Assembly: GCA_002404055.1 (NCBI GenBank)
Contig: DHIZ01000169.1
Coordinates: 1-43,984 of the forward strand
Direction: 5' to 3'
Length of the DNA: 43,984 bases
Origin: Chloroflexi bacterium UBA4733
GTDB taxonomy: Bacteria > Chloroflexota > UBA4733
Part shown: positions 8,452 through 16,392 of the stretch, one piece after another
Position numbering within the stretch: the stretch's first letter is position 1
Layout: each line of letters starts with the position of its first letter
Notes under the pieces: generated by a model
What the model was told of the DNA's origin: nothing
The model's input: the letters and a program-made list of their open reading frames with translations, nothing else
The model's database searches: none
Translations under genes and position numbers: made by a program

Positions 8452-9675
8452 TCATGCACACCAGGCAATCGCCAGGCGAGCCAGAATCCGCGCAGCATCG
8501 AGCAACTCCGAAATGGTCAAGAACTCCTCCGGCCCGTGGGCCCGAGCGAGGCTACCGGGACCGAAGATCGCCACCGGCAGGCCGCGGGCGGCAAAGTGCC
8601 GGGCATCACAGGTCGCCGGGAATGGTCCCATGCTGCTGCCCGGCTGCACGGCACGCGCCGCCTGCCACAGCAGTTGCAGCAGCCCATGGTCGGCTGGCGT
8701 ATGGGCGGCCTCTACGACGAACGGCACACTGGCCGCAGTATGCATGGGGCCAGTTGGACCGTCCCAGGAGCGCCCCGCCGCCGCGCGCACCTCCTCTTCT
8801 ACCCTGTCGTGGTAGCCCGGCGGGAAGCGCACAGTGGCTTCGATCCGGCAGGAGGCCGGGACGGTGAACAGTTCATCGCCCCCGCTGATGCGGGCCACGT
8901 TGATCACCGGCGCCGGATAGTCGGGGCGCCAGGGCATCGACCAGCCTTGCTGCAACCGTTCCAGGGCGATGACCACCTCGGCCGCCCGCACCACGGCATT
9001 GGCGTTGCTGCGCTGGGCGCCGTGGCCGGCGACGCCCGGTACATCGACGCGCAGGCCAAAAACGCCCTGGTGACCGTAGCAGACGCCGAGGTCAGTTGGT
9101 TCGAGCACGACCACGCCGTCGGCGGCGGGACCACGCCGACAGAGTTCCAGCGCGCCGTTACCGGTAGTCTCCTCTTCCACGACGCTCGCCACAACAACAT
9201 CGCCGCGCAGCGACACACCGATCGCCTGCACGGCAGCTATCGCCAGCGTTGCTGCCCACAATCCGCCTTTGGCGTCGGTAGCGCCGCGTCCATAGACGCG
9301 CTCGCCATCCACCTCGGCCGCCCAGGGGTCGTGACGCCAGTTCGCGCCGGCCGGTACGGTGTCGATATGGCTGACAAACAGCAGGCTCCGCCCGCCGCCG
9401 CTTCCCGAAAGAGTTGCCCGCACATTGGGGCGTTCAGCATAGCCGGTGTCACTCGGCAGATAGCCCGGCGTTGCTTGCAGTGCCGGCGCATCCACCCAGT
9501 GGAGCATCGCCGGCAGCCCCAGTTCCGCTAACTGCCGCGCGAACTGCTGCTGCGCCGCCCCTTCCTTGCCGGTCACGCTGGGAACCTGCACGAGACGGCG
9601 CAGCCCGTCCCGCGCCAGGGAGCGGCTTTTCCCCAGCCAGTGGTCCAGGCGGTCGGTGACCGGCGTGTCAGGCAT
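8452..9675 (-). CDS. M20 family metallopeptidase / amidohydrolase
   Basis: 407 residues, normal for the ArgE/DapE/carboxypeptidase G2 family. Seen: HxD metal ligands at 103-105 (SHIDTVP), the bridging Asp in GRGATDAKGG near 134, and the catalytic EEE at 167-169. The dimerisation domain interrupts the catalytic domain at about 205-310, and a late His occurs in LARAHGPEEF. Family members cleave N-acyl amino acids or dipeptides at a two-zinc centre in the cytoplasm. The ATG at 9675 overlaps the end of the upstream threonine-synthase-like gene by 8 bases, so it is the last gene of the operon. It converges with the FadR-type regulator gene. Substrate unknown. Confidence 0.9.
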   Translation of the reverse strand: MPDTPVTDRLDHWLGKSRSLARDGLRRLVQVPSVTGKEGAAQQQFARQLAELGLPAMLHWVDAPALQATPGYLPSDTGYAERPNVRATLSGSGGGRSLLFVSHIDTVPAGANWRHDPWAAEVDGERVYGRGATDAKGGLWAATLAIAAVQAIGVSLRGDVVVASVVEEETTGNGALELCRRGPAADGVVVLEPTDLGVCYGHQGVFGLRVDVPGVAGHGAQRSNANAVVRAAEVVIALERLQQGWSMPWRPDYPAPVINVARISGGDELFTVPASCRIEATVRFPPGYHDRVEEEVRAAAGRSWDGPTGPMHTAASVPFVVEAAHTPADHGLLQLLWQAARAVQPGSSMGPFPATCDARHFAARGLPVAIFGPGSLARAHGPEEFLTISELLDAARILARLAIAWCA

Positions 9676-10801
9676 TGCCCACGATCTTCAGCACCTGCGC
9701 GGCGTTGACCGGCGTCGGTGTGGCCAGGCTGGCGACCGGATCGAACTGCGGGTACTTGCTGCCCGCAGCCGTTAGCACTGCCACCACCGGGTGGGCGTGC
9801 CCTTCTTTCCCCAGCAGCCGAGTACCGACGACAGCGGCCGCCGCACCTTCCGGCGAAGTCAGGAGACCGTGCTCGCGCGCCAGCTTCCCCCGCATGGCCA
9901 GAATGTCGGCGTCACTCACGGCGATGGCGCTGCCCTGGGAGGCGTATACCGCGGCCAGCGCATCGTCGCTGCCGGTCACCATCTCGATGCCGCTGGCGAC
10001 GGTCTGCGCACCGGGCAGAACGTCAACCCGCTGTGCGCCGCGCCGCCAGGCTCGTACCAGCGGCGCCGCCCCGCGTGCCTGCACCGCGACGAGCCGCGGC
10101 GGTTGTGGTCCGTCGCGCAGGGCGAGCCAGAGGCCCAACAGCAGGTCGCCACTGCCCGTTGGAACTACCAGGGCGCCGGGCCCGCCGGCGATCTGACTCA
10201 GCAGTTCCCCCGCCAGTGAGGCGCAACCGGCAAGGTAATAGGGGCTGGCCCGTAGTGGCAGGGCGATCCGATTGAGAGGGAACCAGCCGCCGTTCTGCCA
10301 CAACTGCTCCTGCAGTCTACCCACCGCGCCACTTGTCCAGAGGGTGTCGTGATCGAGGTCGAGCGTGAGCACCTGCGCGCCATAAGCCCTGATGAGCGCC
10401 GCGGCCTGGCTGCTCATCGTGGGCAAGGCCAGCACCAGGCAGCGCAGCCCGAGGCCGGCTGCCGCCGCTGCCGCCGCAGCGCCGCCGTTACCGCAACTGT
10501 AGAGCGAGACGCCGCGCGCACCCATGGTCAGTGCCGCCGCCACCGCGGCCCCCATAGCGCGATCCTTGAACGAGCCAGTGGGGTTGCGCCCCTCATCTTT
10601 CAGGTACAGAAAGGCCGAAGCGCCAACCTGCAGTTGGTAGAGCGGCGTGTTGCCGGCATGCAAGGAGGAGACAGGTGTCGCGCCGTCGGTCCCGTCCAGT
10701 GCCAGTTGCCCGCCGCAGTTGGGGCAGGCGAATTGCCAGAGCGCCGGCAACCGCCGGTCGCAGTGCAGGCAGCGCAACCGGCCCCGATTTGGCTCGTTCA
10801 C
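9668..10801 (-). CDS. Threonine-synthase-like PLP enzyme with zinc ribbon (second copy)
   Basis: About 377 residues from GTG at 10801. It begins with a zinc ribbon (CLHC, then CPNC about 13 residues later) and continues into a fold-type II PLP domain. The Schiff-base Lys is K79 in NPTGSFKDRAM and the phosphate-binding loop is SCGNGGAAAAAAAAG. The family performs beta/gamma replacement or elimination on O-phosphohomoserine, serine or related compounds. An unrelated sequence (about 30 percent similar by eye) serves the same fold four genes upstream, so this is unlikely to be a recent duplicate. The start is uncertain: GTG at 10852 is an alternative, and a 9-bp hairpin lies between the two. It overlaps the M20 gene by 8 bases. 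Confidence 0.8.
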   Translation of the reverse strand: MNEPNRGRLRCLHCDRRLPALWQFACPNCGGQLALDGTDGATPVSSLHAGNTPLYQLQVGASAFLYLKDEGRNPTGSFKDRAMGAAVAAALTMGARGVSLYSCGNGGAAAAAAAAGLGLRCLVLALPTMSSQAAALIRAYGAQVLTLDLDHDTLWTSGAVGRLQEQLWQNGGWFPLNRIALPLRASPYYLAGCASLAGELLSQIAGGPGALVVPTGSGDLLLGLWLALRDGPQPPRLVAVQARGAAPLVRAWRRGAQRVDVLPGAQTVASGIEMVTGSDDALAAVYASQGSAIAVSDADILAMRGKLAREHGLLTSPEGAAAAVVGTRLLGKEGHAHPVVAVLTAAGSKYPQFDPVASLATPTPVNAAQVLKIVGNA

Positions 10802-10807
10802 CGTGTG

Positions 10808-10835
10808 GTCCGGTGCATCTGCTACAGCACCGGAC
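10808..10835 (-). promoter_or_regulatory. Intercistronic 9-bp hairpin before threonine-synthase-like gene
   Basis: GTCCGGTGC and GCACCGGAC form a perfect 9-bp stem around a 10-base loop. On the minus-strand mRNA it ends 6 bases before GTG 10801, where a ribosome binding site would be expected. It could limit translation of that gene, or mark the real start as the upstream GTG at 10852, in which case it is coding. No T-run follows, so it is not a simple terminator. Confidence 0.45.
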
Positions 10836-10976
10836 GAGTATGCACCTGGCACGGCCGGGCTATCGTGCCCATCGTAAACAACGTCTTTACTGGACCGGCG
10901 CTTTAGCTCGGCTCTCGCCGCAAAAATCCTGATATCCCCGGAAACACCCCGAATGCCATTGACGGAGATTGCCGAT

Positions 10977-11435
10977 CTAGCCACCCGACAACACTTCCAG
11001 TTCCAGCCGCATACCCGGCGCTGATCGCATCCGCCGGCAGACCTCCGCAAACTCCGCCAACCCGTGCTCGATGCGCGCAAACAGGCAGATCGGCACCGGC
11101 CCCCACGGCATGCTGGGAACCCCATCCCGGTCGTAGACCACCAGTACCTCCGAGATTGCCTGGCGGAGACCCTGCCAGAGGCCGCCCTCCAGGCAATAGA
11201 AGGCGACGTCACCGGGGAGCGCCCGTAAGGTCTGGTTGCTGGGAGGAAGGAGCAGGGGAGGGGCCAGATCGAGCGCGACTTCGCTGCCGGAGTAGATGGC
11301 ATGGTGGGCGAGGCCGGCGACAGGCAGGCGGCTGCGCAGGGCGGCGCAGAGCGACGGCGCTTCGTCGTCCAGAAAGCGCGCTCGTGCTTCCACGCCAGCA
11401 GAGGGGAAGCGCAACAACAGAGTAGTTGGCGACAC
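10977..11435 (-). CDS. DUF3830 family protein (cyclophilin-like fold)
   Basis: About 152 residues from GTG at 11435, with GAGGGG upstream and only 8 bases after the glycosidase stop. The sequence has the DUF3830 pattern: a strand LLLRFPSAGVEARARFLDDEAP, then CAALRSRLP, a central AHHAIYSGSEVALDL, and the late GDVAFYCLEGG and WGPVPICLFARI. Known members adopt a cyclophilin-like barrel and occur beside hydrolases and amino-acid catabolic genes, but no reaction is established. A longer reading upstream would run into the previous gene and gives an Arg/His-rich tail that I reject. Position inside the operon points to a role with the M20 and PLP enzymes. Confidence 0.8.
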   Translation of the reverse strand: MSPTTLLLRFPSAGVEARARFLDDEAPSLCAALRSRLPVAGLAHHAIYSGSEVALDLAPPLLLPPSNQTLRALPGDVAFYCLEGGLWQGLRQAISEVLVVYDRDGVPSMPWGPVPICLFARIEHGLAEFAEVCRRMRSAPGMRLELEVLSGG

Positions 11436-11443
11436 GGTGTTTA

Positions 11444-13603
11444 CTACCCCTCGTTCGACGTTGTGATGGGCCACGAAACTCGCACGACCTCGTAGGCGCC
11501 GAAATCCGGCAACTGTAGGGTGTACCGGTCGCCGTCGCGCGTCACAGGGATGGCGGCCTCGCCCCGCAGGGTGCAAGCCACCGGCGCCGCTGCGCCAACC
11601 CCGCCCGGTATCAGCAGTCGAGCGCCTTCCACCGGCAGCACAGCGCGGATTGGCCGCTCCAGGGCGCCACTGCGGTTGAGGAGATGCACGATCAGATCGG
11701 CGTTGACGGCGCGACGAACGAGCATCTGCACACCGCGCGGCGCGCCGTCCAGCCTAATGTCAGTCGCTGCCTCACCTTTTCCCTGATGACCGTCCGAAGC
11801 ATCTGCTGCCGACGCTGCGGGAAGCGCCGCCCGTGCCAGGAAGTCGAGCCACTCCGGGAAGCGTTGTGACCAGGCGAGCGCCCCGGCCAGCCCGGCAACG
11901 TAGGTGACCTCCCCGGCGCCGAAGCGGTGGCTGAAGGTGGCGCTGGGGGCATCCGCCTCCACGTGCAGCGGGAAGTACCGGCTCGGCAGCTTCTCGGCGT
12001 AGCGCGACGTCGGCACACCGCCAGCTGGCTGCGCGTGGAAGGCCCAGACCGGGGAGGGCAGCAGCGGTCGCTGCACGCCTGTCCAGTGCGGGTGGGAAAG
12101 CTCTGGGGCGATATAGTCGATGGCACGGGGGCCAACCACGCCGGCAGTCACACGGACGCCGAGCACGTCGTCCAGGCTGCCCACCGCCCGGAGCCGTCCC
12201 AGTTCGTCGGCGATTCCTGGCGCCCCGGTCGCCAGCAGCCGGCCCCCGCGGCGTACAAACTCGCGCAGGCCGTCGGCGGAAGCGGCGGAGAGGCAGGCCG
12301 CCATCGGCAGCACCAAACTGTCGTACCGACCGGCAGGCAGATCAGCCAGCGCACCGTCGTCGATCACGTCCACCGCTACCTGCGCCCGCACCAGCGCTTC
12401 GTAACAACCGGCAAACTCCTCCCAGCAGACGCGGTCCCAGGCGAAGCCGTCGGCTTCGCCCAGTTCGCGGTGGACACCGCCCCAATCGGTGGTAGCTTGC
12501 GGCCATACCACGGCGACGCGCGCTGCCGAGCGACTGCCGGCAAAGCAGTCGGCGTGGCGGCGATAGAAATGGAGCAGGTCGCTGATCGTGGCTTCCAGCG
12601 GCGGGTCGATAAAGCGCAGCCCTCCCATGATCTGCGGATTCGCGCCGGCGGCGATGGCCCCGGCGATCAGCAACTCCATCTCCACCGGCGTCAGCCCGTA
12701 GTAGTCCCAGGGCAGGTGTCGGAAGCAGCAATAGACCACAGTCGGCAACCGGCTGCCATCGGGCCGCTCTGCCTGGCGGTCCAGCATGAGCGCGCCGGCG
12801 CTGGTCAGCCAGAGCGGCACGAGCAGCGGCGGCGTGTTGTTGAACAGGTTGCCACGCTCGTTGCCCAGCAGATCAAGGTGCGGCGCGAGTACCCGCGTGC
12901 TGCGCCCGCCGCTCCAGTTCGCCAGGAGGCTGGCGTTATTCATGAAGAAGACCGCCCCCGGCCGCTCGGCGTGCAGCGCCTGACGCAACTCAGCCAGAAA
13001 GCGGGCCAGCGTCTGCTCCCGAAAGGCAGCAAAGCGCGGCCAGTCGGGATGCGCTCGTTCCGCCCAGGGCGGCAGATCGCGTCCCCACTGTGTACGAAAC
13101 AGCAACCGGCAGGCAGGGCAGTAGCACGTGCGCGGGAAGAGGGTCGGACCGTCGAGAAAGATGCCATCCAGCGGATAGCGTCGGGCCTGCTCGCGCAACT
13201 GTTGCGCCGCCCAACGCCCCCAGGGACTATTTGGACATGGTGCGTGCCCCTTGCCATAGCCCAGCACCGGCGGCACACCATGTTCGTCCACCTGCAGCCA
13301 GTCGGGATGCTGTTCCGCCTCCTCCGAGAGCACCCAGTGGACATTGGTATAGGTGACCAACCGCATCCCCCGGGCGTGCAACGCCGTCAGATAACGGTCG
13401 TACTCCTCCGCCATCCAGACGCCGCGCAAGAAGGTTCCTTCACCGCCGGCCAGGTCCGGTAGGGCCTGCTCGACCAGGGTGAAGCCCATGCCGTCCAGAC
13501 GCGCGGCCAGACCTTCCGGGGTCAACGCCCGCATCTCCTCCGGGGTGACCTGTACATCAGAAATAGTCTGGGCCTGCCGCCACCAGGGGGATGTGGACTC
13601 CAT
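11444..13603 (-). CDS. Glycoside hydrolase-like protein: TIM barrel plus GH42-type trimerisation domain
   Basis: About 719 residues. The N-terminal half looks like a TIM barrel of the hypothetical glycosidase type: residues GVWMAEEYDRYLTALHARGM and TYTNVHW lead to SPWGRWAAQQLREQ, LDGIFLDGPT, then a Cys cluster TCYCPACRLLF. Similar Cys motifs occur in alpha-L-fucosidase/GHL6-like relatives. From about residue 360 a flavodoxin-like beta-galactosidase trimerisation domain follows (VAVVWPQ, LREFVRRGGRLLATG). A beta-sandwich end comes last. No signal peptide, so it is cytoplasmic. ATG 13603 overlaps the upstream stop as TGATG with AAAGGAG before it. Likely acts on an imported oligosaccharide; linkage unknown. 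Confidence 0.75.
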   Translation of the reverse strand: MESTSPWWRQAQTISDVQVTPEEMRALTPEGLAARLDGMGFTLVEQALPDLAGGEGTFLRGVWMAEEYDRYLTALHARGMRLVTYTNVHWVLSEEAEQHPDWLQVDEHGVPPVLGYGKGHAPCPNSPWGRWAAQQLREQARRYPLDGIFLDGPTLFPRTCYCPACRLLFRTQWGRDLPPWAERAHPDWPRFAAFREQTLARFLAELRQALHAERPGAVFFMNNASLLANWSGGRSTRVLAPHLDLLGNERGNLFNNTPPLLVPLWLTSAGALMLDRQAERPDGSRLPTVVYCCFRHLPWDYYGLTPVEMELLIAGAIAAGANPQIMGGLRFIDPPLEATISDLLHFYRRHADCFAGSRSAARVAVVWPQATTDWGGVHRELGEADGFAWDRVCWEEFAGCYEALVRAQVAVDVIDDGALADLPAGRYDSLVLPMAACLSAASADGLREFVRRGGRLLATGAPGIADELGRLRAVGSLDDVLGVRVTAGVVGPRAIDYIAPELSHPHWTGVQRPLLPSPVWAFHAQPAGGVPTSRYAEKLPSRYFPLHVEADAPSATFSHRFGAGEVTYVAGLAGALAWSQRFPEWLDFLARAALPAASAADASDGHQGKGEAATDIRLDGAPRGVQMLVRRAVNADLIVHLLNRSGALERPIRAVLPVEGARLLIPGGVGAAAPVACTLRGEAAIPVTRDGDRYTLQLPDFGAYEVVRVSWPITTSNEG

Positions 13604-14775
13604 CACGAAGCTCCTTTTGCTCTTGCCCGGAGAGCCTGCCGTAGCGCCGGCCAGCGGCCGCCGGTGGCGGTGAGCAGGCAGACCGCCGTCTCCTCGCCGA
13701 TCGAGGTTGCCAGCCGTCGAGCGACGGCCAGCGGCGCCGCTGAGGCCGGGTCAACCAGCAGCCCACAGGAGGCCAGGAGGCTTGCCGCCGCCACGATCTC
13801 TTCGTCCTCCACGGCCACTGCCATTCCGCCTGATGCTCGCAGGGCCGCCAGCACGTGTTCACCGGACGATGGATCGCGGATGGAGAGGGCGATGGAGGAG
13901 ACGGCATCCAACACTGGCGGCTCGTCCAAACCGGCGGTAAAGGCGCGCACGACCGGGTCGGCGCCGGTGGCCTGGCAGGCCACCATGCGCGGCAGGCGTT
14001 GGATGACTCCTAGCTGCGCCAGGTCCAGAAAGCCCTGCCAGACGCCGGCGAGGCCGTCGCCGCCGCCGACGGGACAGAGCACCCAGCCGGGAGCCTCGCC
14101 GCCGCACTGACGGCAGAGTTCATAAGCGATGGTCTTGTAGCCCGTGATGCCGAACGGCGACGCCAGTGGCGCGAAGGAGGATGTGGTTGCCGGATACCAA
14201 CCCGCCCGGAGCAGCTCGTGCATGGCGGCGTCCCGCACTGCCGCCGGCAGCACCTCTACCCTCGCGCCGAGCGCTCGCATGTGGTCACACAGCTCGTCGG
14301 GCGCCTCCGGGTGGGCAAATACTGCGCAGGCCAGGCCGGCCAGGGCGCAGTAGGCGGCGGCGGCGATGCCGTGGTTGCCTGTCGAGGCGCAGAAGCAGCC
14401 CGGGCAGCCCAGCGCGCTCGCGTGTGCGACGGACACCGCCTGAAAGCGGTCCTTGTAAGAGTGGGTGGGATTGCTACCTTCATATTTGCAGCGCAACCCC
14501 GGCAACTGCAACTCCTCAGAGAGCCGTTCCAGGTGCAGGAGCGGGGTGTCGCTTTCGCCAAGCGTGGGGCGTGCCGTTCCCGACGGGCCCGGCAATAGCG
14601 CCTCGTAGCTCCAAACACCGCTGCCTGCAACGTGCCCCTCCAGGTCGGCGCGGGCACGCACGGCATCCAGTTCCAGGCGCACGGCGAGGTTGCCGCCACA
14701 ACGCCGGCAGACGTAGGGCAGCACATTCTCTTCGCGTGCGCCGCAGCGGCGGCAGTACAAGGTGAAGGCGGCCAT
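13603..14775 (-). CDS. Threonine-synthase-like PLP enzyme with zinc ribbon (first copy)
   Basis: 390 residues. It starts with a zinc ribbon (CRRC, then CRRCGG) and a short linker, then a fold-type II PLP domain with Schiff-base Lys K108 in NPTHSYKDRF and phosphate loop ASTGNHGIAAAAY. A glycine-rich PVGGGDGLAG loop and the STGNHG motif fit threonine synthase and its relatives (cysteate synthase, diaminopropionate-type lyases). ATG 14775 overlaps the solute-binding protein stop as TGATG, so the gene was positioned by that coupling rather than by the longer frame upstream. With a second family member in the same operon, housekeeping threonine synthesis is unlikely for both; a catabolic lyase is my inference. 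Confidence 0.85.
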   Translation of the reverse strand: MAAFTLYCRRCGAREENVLPYVCRRCGGNLAVRLELDAVRARADLEGHVAGSGVWSYEALLPGPSGTARPTLGESDTPLLHLERLSEELQLPGLRCKYEGSNPTHSYKDRFQAVSVAHASALGCPGCFCASTGNHGIAAAAYCALAGLACAVFAHPEAPDELCDHMRALGARVEVLPAAVRDAAMHELLRAGWYPATTSSFAPLASPFGITGYKTIAYELCRQCGGEAPGWVLCPVGGGDGLAGVWQGFLDLAQLGVIQRLPRMVACQATGADPVVRAFTAGLDEPPVLDAVSSIALSIRDPSSGEHVLAALRASGGMAVAVEDEEIVAAASLLASCGLLVDPASAAPLAVARRLATSIGEETAVCLLTATGGRWPALRQALRARAKGAS

Positions 14776-16316
14776 CAGCTCTTCAGGATGCTGTTCATTT
14801 GCTGCTGCGCCTGCTGGAGGGCCTGGCCGGCAGGGATCTTGTGCGCGAAAGTGTCCGTGATGATTGGCGTCCAGGCGCCCGTCAACTGGGTCAGGCGGAA
14901 GTAAGGGTAAGGGCCAACGGCCGGCAACTGCGCGATATCGAGCACACGCTGATTCTGCGGAATGCTGGCGACCGCCGCCTTCCATTGGGGGCTGGTGTAG
15001 ACGTCTTTGCGCGGACTGGGCAACGCGGCCACCGCCGACCGTTGCGCCTGCACCGTGGGACCCGAATAGAAGGCCATCCAGTTGAGCGCCAGGTCCTGGG
15101 CCTTGCTCTCCTTCGGCACGGAATCCATGTTGACGAAGATGTCGGTCGCCGGCCCTGCGCCGGCCGGCCCCTTCGGGAAGGGCATGAGGTCCCATTGCAG
15201 GGTCGGCGCCGCGGTGTGTACGTTGTTGATGAGGTACAGCCCCATCGGCATCATGGAGATATGGCCCTGATAGAAGTACTGCAAGTTCGTGACGCCCTTG
15301 GGGAGCGGACCGCTGGTGGCATAGCGATCCATGAGGTCTAGGGTGAACTGCAAAGCATCCACGCCGCGCGGCTGATCGAACTGCACCGACTTCAAGTCCG
15401 GCGCGTAGAAGGTCCCGCCCTGCGTGTACAGCCACTCGCAGAAGTATTCCAGAGAAGGCGTCGAGTCGAGGTAGCCGATGCGCGTCACACCGCTGCTATC
15501 CTTCTGGACGAGTTTGGCCGCGGTGTCGGCGAAGGTCTGCCAGCTCCAGGCGGAGGTCGTCTCCCAGGTCGGCGTAGCGCCGATTTCCTGAAAGTGCGCA
15601 ACGTTGTAGGCGATGCCGTAGCCGGAAGGGCCTTCCACCGGCGTGCCGAAGATCTTGCCGTCGGCCTGATTGTAGAACGCCGCCGCTGGAATGAACTGGT
15701 CCGCCGCGATGGACGGCGTCCTGGCAACCATGCTGCTGATGTCCAGCAGCGTCCCCTTATCCCAGAGGTCCCGCGCATAGGCGACGGACATGTGCAGCGC
15801 ATCCGGCGTGTCGTTGCCGGCCACGGCGGCGATGAACTTGTTGGGATAGTCGTCAATACCCGCCGCGGGGATGGTGACGATATCCAGGGCAACCTGAGGA
15901 TACTGCTGCGCCCAGGCCGCCCTGGCGTACTTGAACCAGGCAGCGAAGGTCGGATTGGAAACAGGATCCCACCAGTCCCAGTAGGTGAACGTCTGCGCCG
16001 TCGCCGACTTCACCACTGCTGCCGTCGTGGCCGTCGCCGTGGCTGCGGCCGTCGTACTGGTGGCCGCCGTGCCGGCGGCGCTGCTCGTCGTCGGCGCGGC
16101 GGCGGTTGTCGAGAGCGGAGCGACGGATGAGCTGGATGATGCGGGGGCAGACGCCACGGTCGGCGCCGCAGTGCTGCTCGTTGCCGACGACGCGACGGTG
16201 GCCGACGTAGTACCGCCGCAGGCCGCGCTCAGCAGCACAGCCACACCGCTGCCAACGACCATGCTGCTGGTGCGGAGGAAGGACCGACGCGTGGAGAGGA
16301 TAGCAACGCCTACCAT
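14775..16316 (-). CDS. Extracellular solute-binding protein (ABC type, sugar-like), Tat lipoprotein
   Basis: 513 residues. The N-terminus has a twin-arginine motif (STRRSFLR, RR at 10-11), a hydrophobic stretch and a lipobox ending at Cys33 (LLSAAC). It should therefore be exported folded and lipid-anchored. Residues 37-107 are almost only Ala/Ser/Thr/Val, an unusually long tether. The binding fold starts near 108 (TFTYWDWWDP) and resembles family 1 sugar-binding proteins. First gene of the operon, with its own promoter (16364-16392) and operator palindrome. GGAG precedes ATG 16316. No permease or ATPase gene follows; the next gene is a PLP enzyme. A paralogue with the same leader lies upstream (17717-19294). 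Confidence 0.9.
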   Translation of the reverse strand: MVGVAILSTRRSFLRTSSMVVGSGVAVLLSAACGGTTSATVASSATSSTAAPTVASAPASSSSSVAPLSTTAAAPTTSSAAGTAATSTTAAATATATTAAVVKSATAQTFTYWDWWDPVSNPTFAAWFKYARAAWAQQYPQVALDIVTIPAAGIDDYPNKFIAAVAGNDTPDALHMSVAYARDLWDKGTLLDISSMVARTPSIAADQFIPAAAFYNQADGKIFGTPVEGPSGYGIAYNVAHFQEIGATPTWETTSAWSWQTFADTAAKLVQKDSSGVTRIGYLDSTPSLEYFCEWLYTQGGTFYAPDLKSVQFDQPRGVDALQFTLDLMDRYATSGPLPKGVTNLQYFYQGHISMMPMGLYLINNVHTAAPTLQWDLMPFPKGPAGAGPATDIFVNMDSVPKESKAQDLALNWMAFYSGPTVQAQRSAVAALPSPRKDVYTSPQWKAAVASIPQNQRVLDIAQLPAVGPYPYFRLTQLTGAWTPIITDTFAHKIPAGQALQQAQQQMNSILKS

Positions 16317-16335
16317 GGACGGGTCTCCTCAGAAA

Positions 16336-16353
16336 ACCGCTGACTGGAGCGGT
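16336..16353 (-). promoter_or_regulatory. 5'-UTR hairpin of solute-binding gene, conserved in paralogue
   Basis: ACCGCT and AGCGGT pair as a 6-bp stem with a 6-base loop, just ahead of the ribosome binding site. On the mRNA the stem is followed by TTTT. The same stem occurs at 19314-19331 before the paralogous gene with a different loop, and the closing pair there is G-U instead of A-U, so pairing is kept while sequence drifts. Confidence 0.5.
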
Positions 16354-16357
16354 AAGT

Positions 16358-16374
16358 CATAGCATCATACCATA
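16358..16374. promoter_or_regulatory. Operator-like palindrome overlapping -10 box
   Basis: CATAGCATCATACCATA is an imperfect version of the 17-bp perfect palindrome at 19336-19352. In both places the centre coincides with the -10 box of a solute-binding gene promoter. A repressor bound here would block RNA polymerase. Which regulator binds is unknown; the only regulator gene in the window is the FadR-type protein at 7573. Confidence 0.5.
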
Positions 16375-16392
16375 ACCTGCTAGGTCAGGCAA
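16364..16392 (-). promoter_or_regulatory. Sigma70-type promoter for the 8452-16316 operon
   Basis: On the minus strand TTGCCT (16392-16387), 17 bases, then TATGAT (16369-16364). The -35 box lies within the last codons of the upstream acyltransferase gene. The predicted transcription start is near 16357, about 40 bases before ATG 16316. Confidence 0.6.

Noticed and set aside
10802..11302. Long N-terminal extension of the second threonine-synthase-like protein
   Set aside because: It overlaps the DUF3830 gene in another frame and is Arg/Cys/Trp-rich; the family begins with the zinc ribbon.
14776..15435. N-terminal extension of the first threonine-synthase-like protein
   Set aside because: It overlaps the solute-binding gene; coupling at TGATG fixes the start at 14775.
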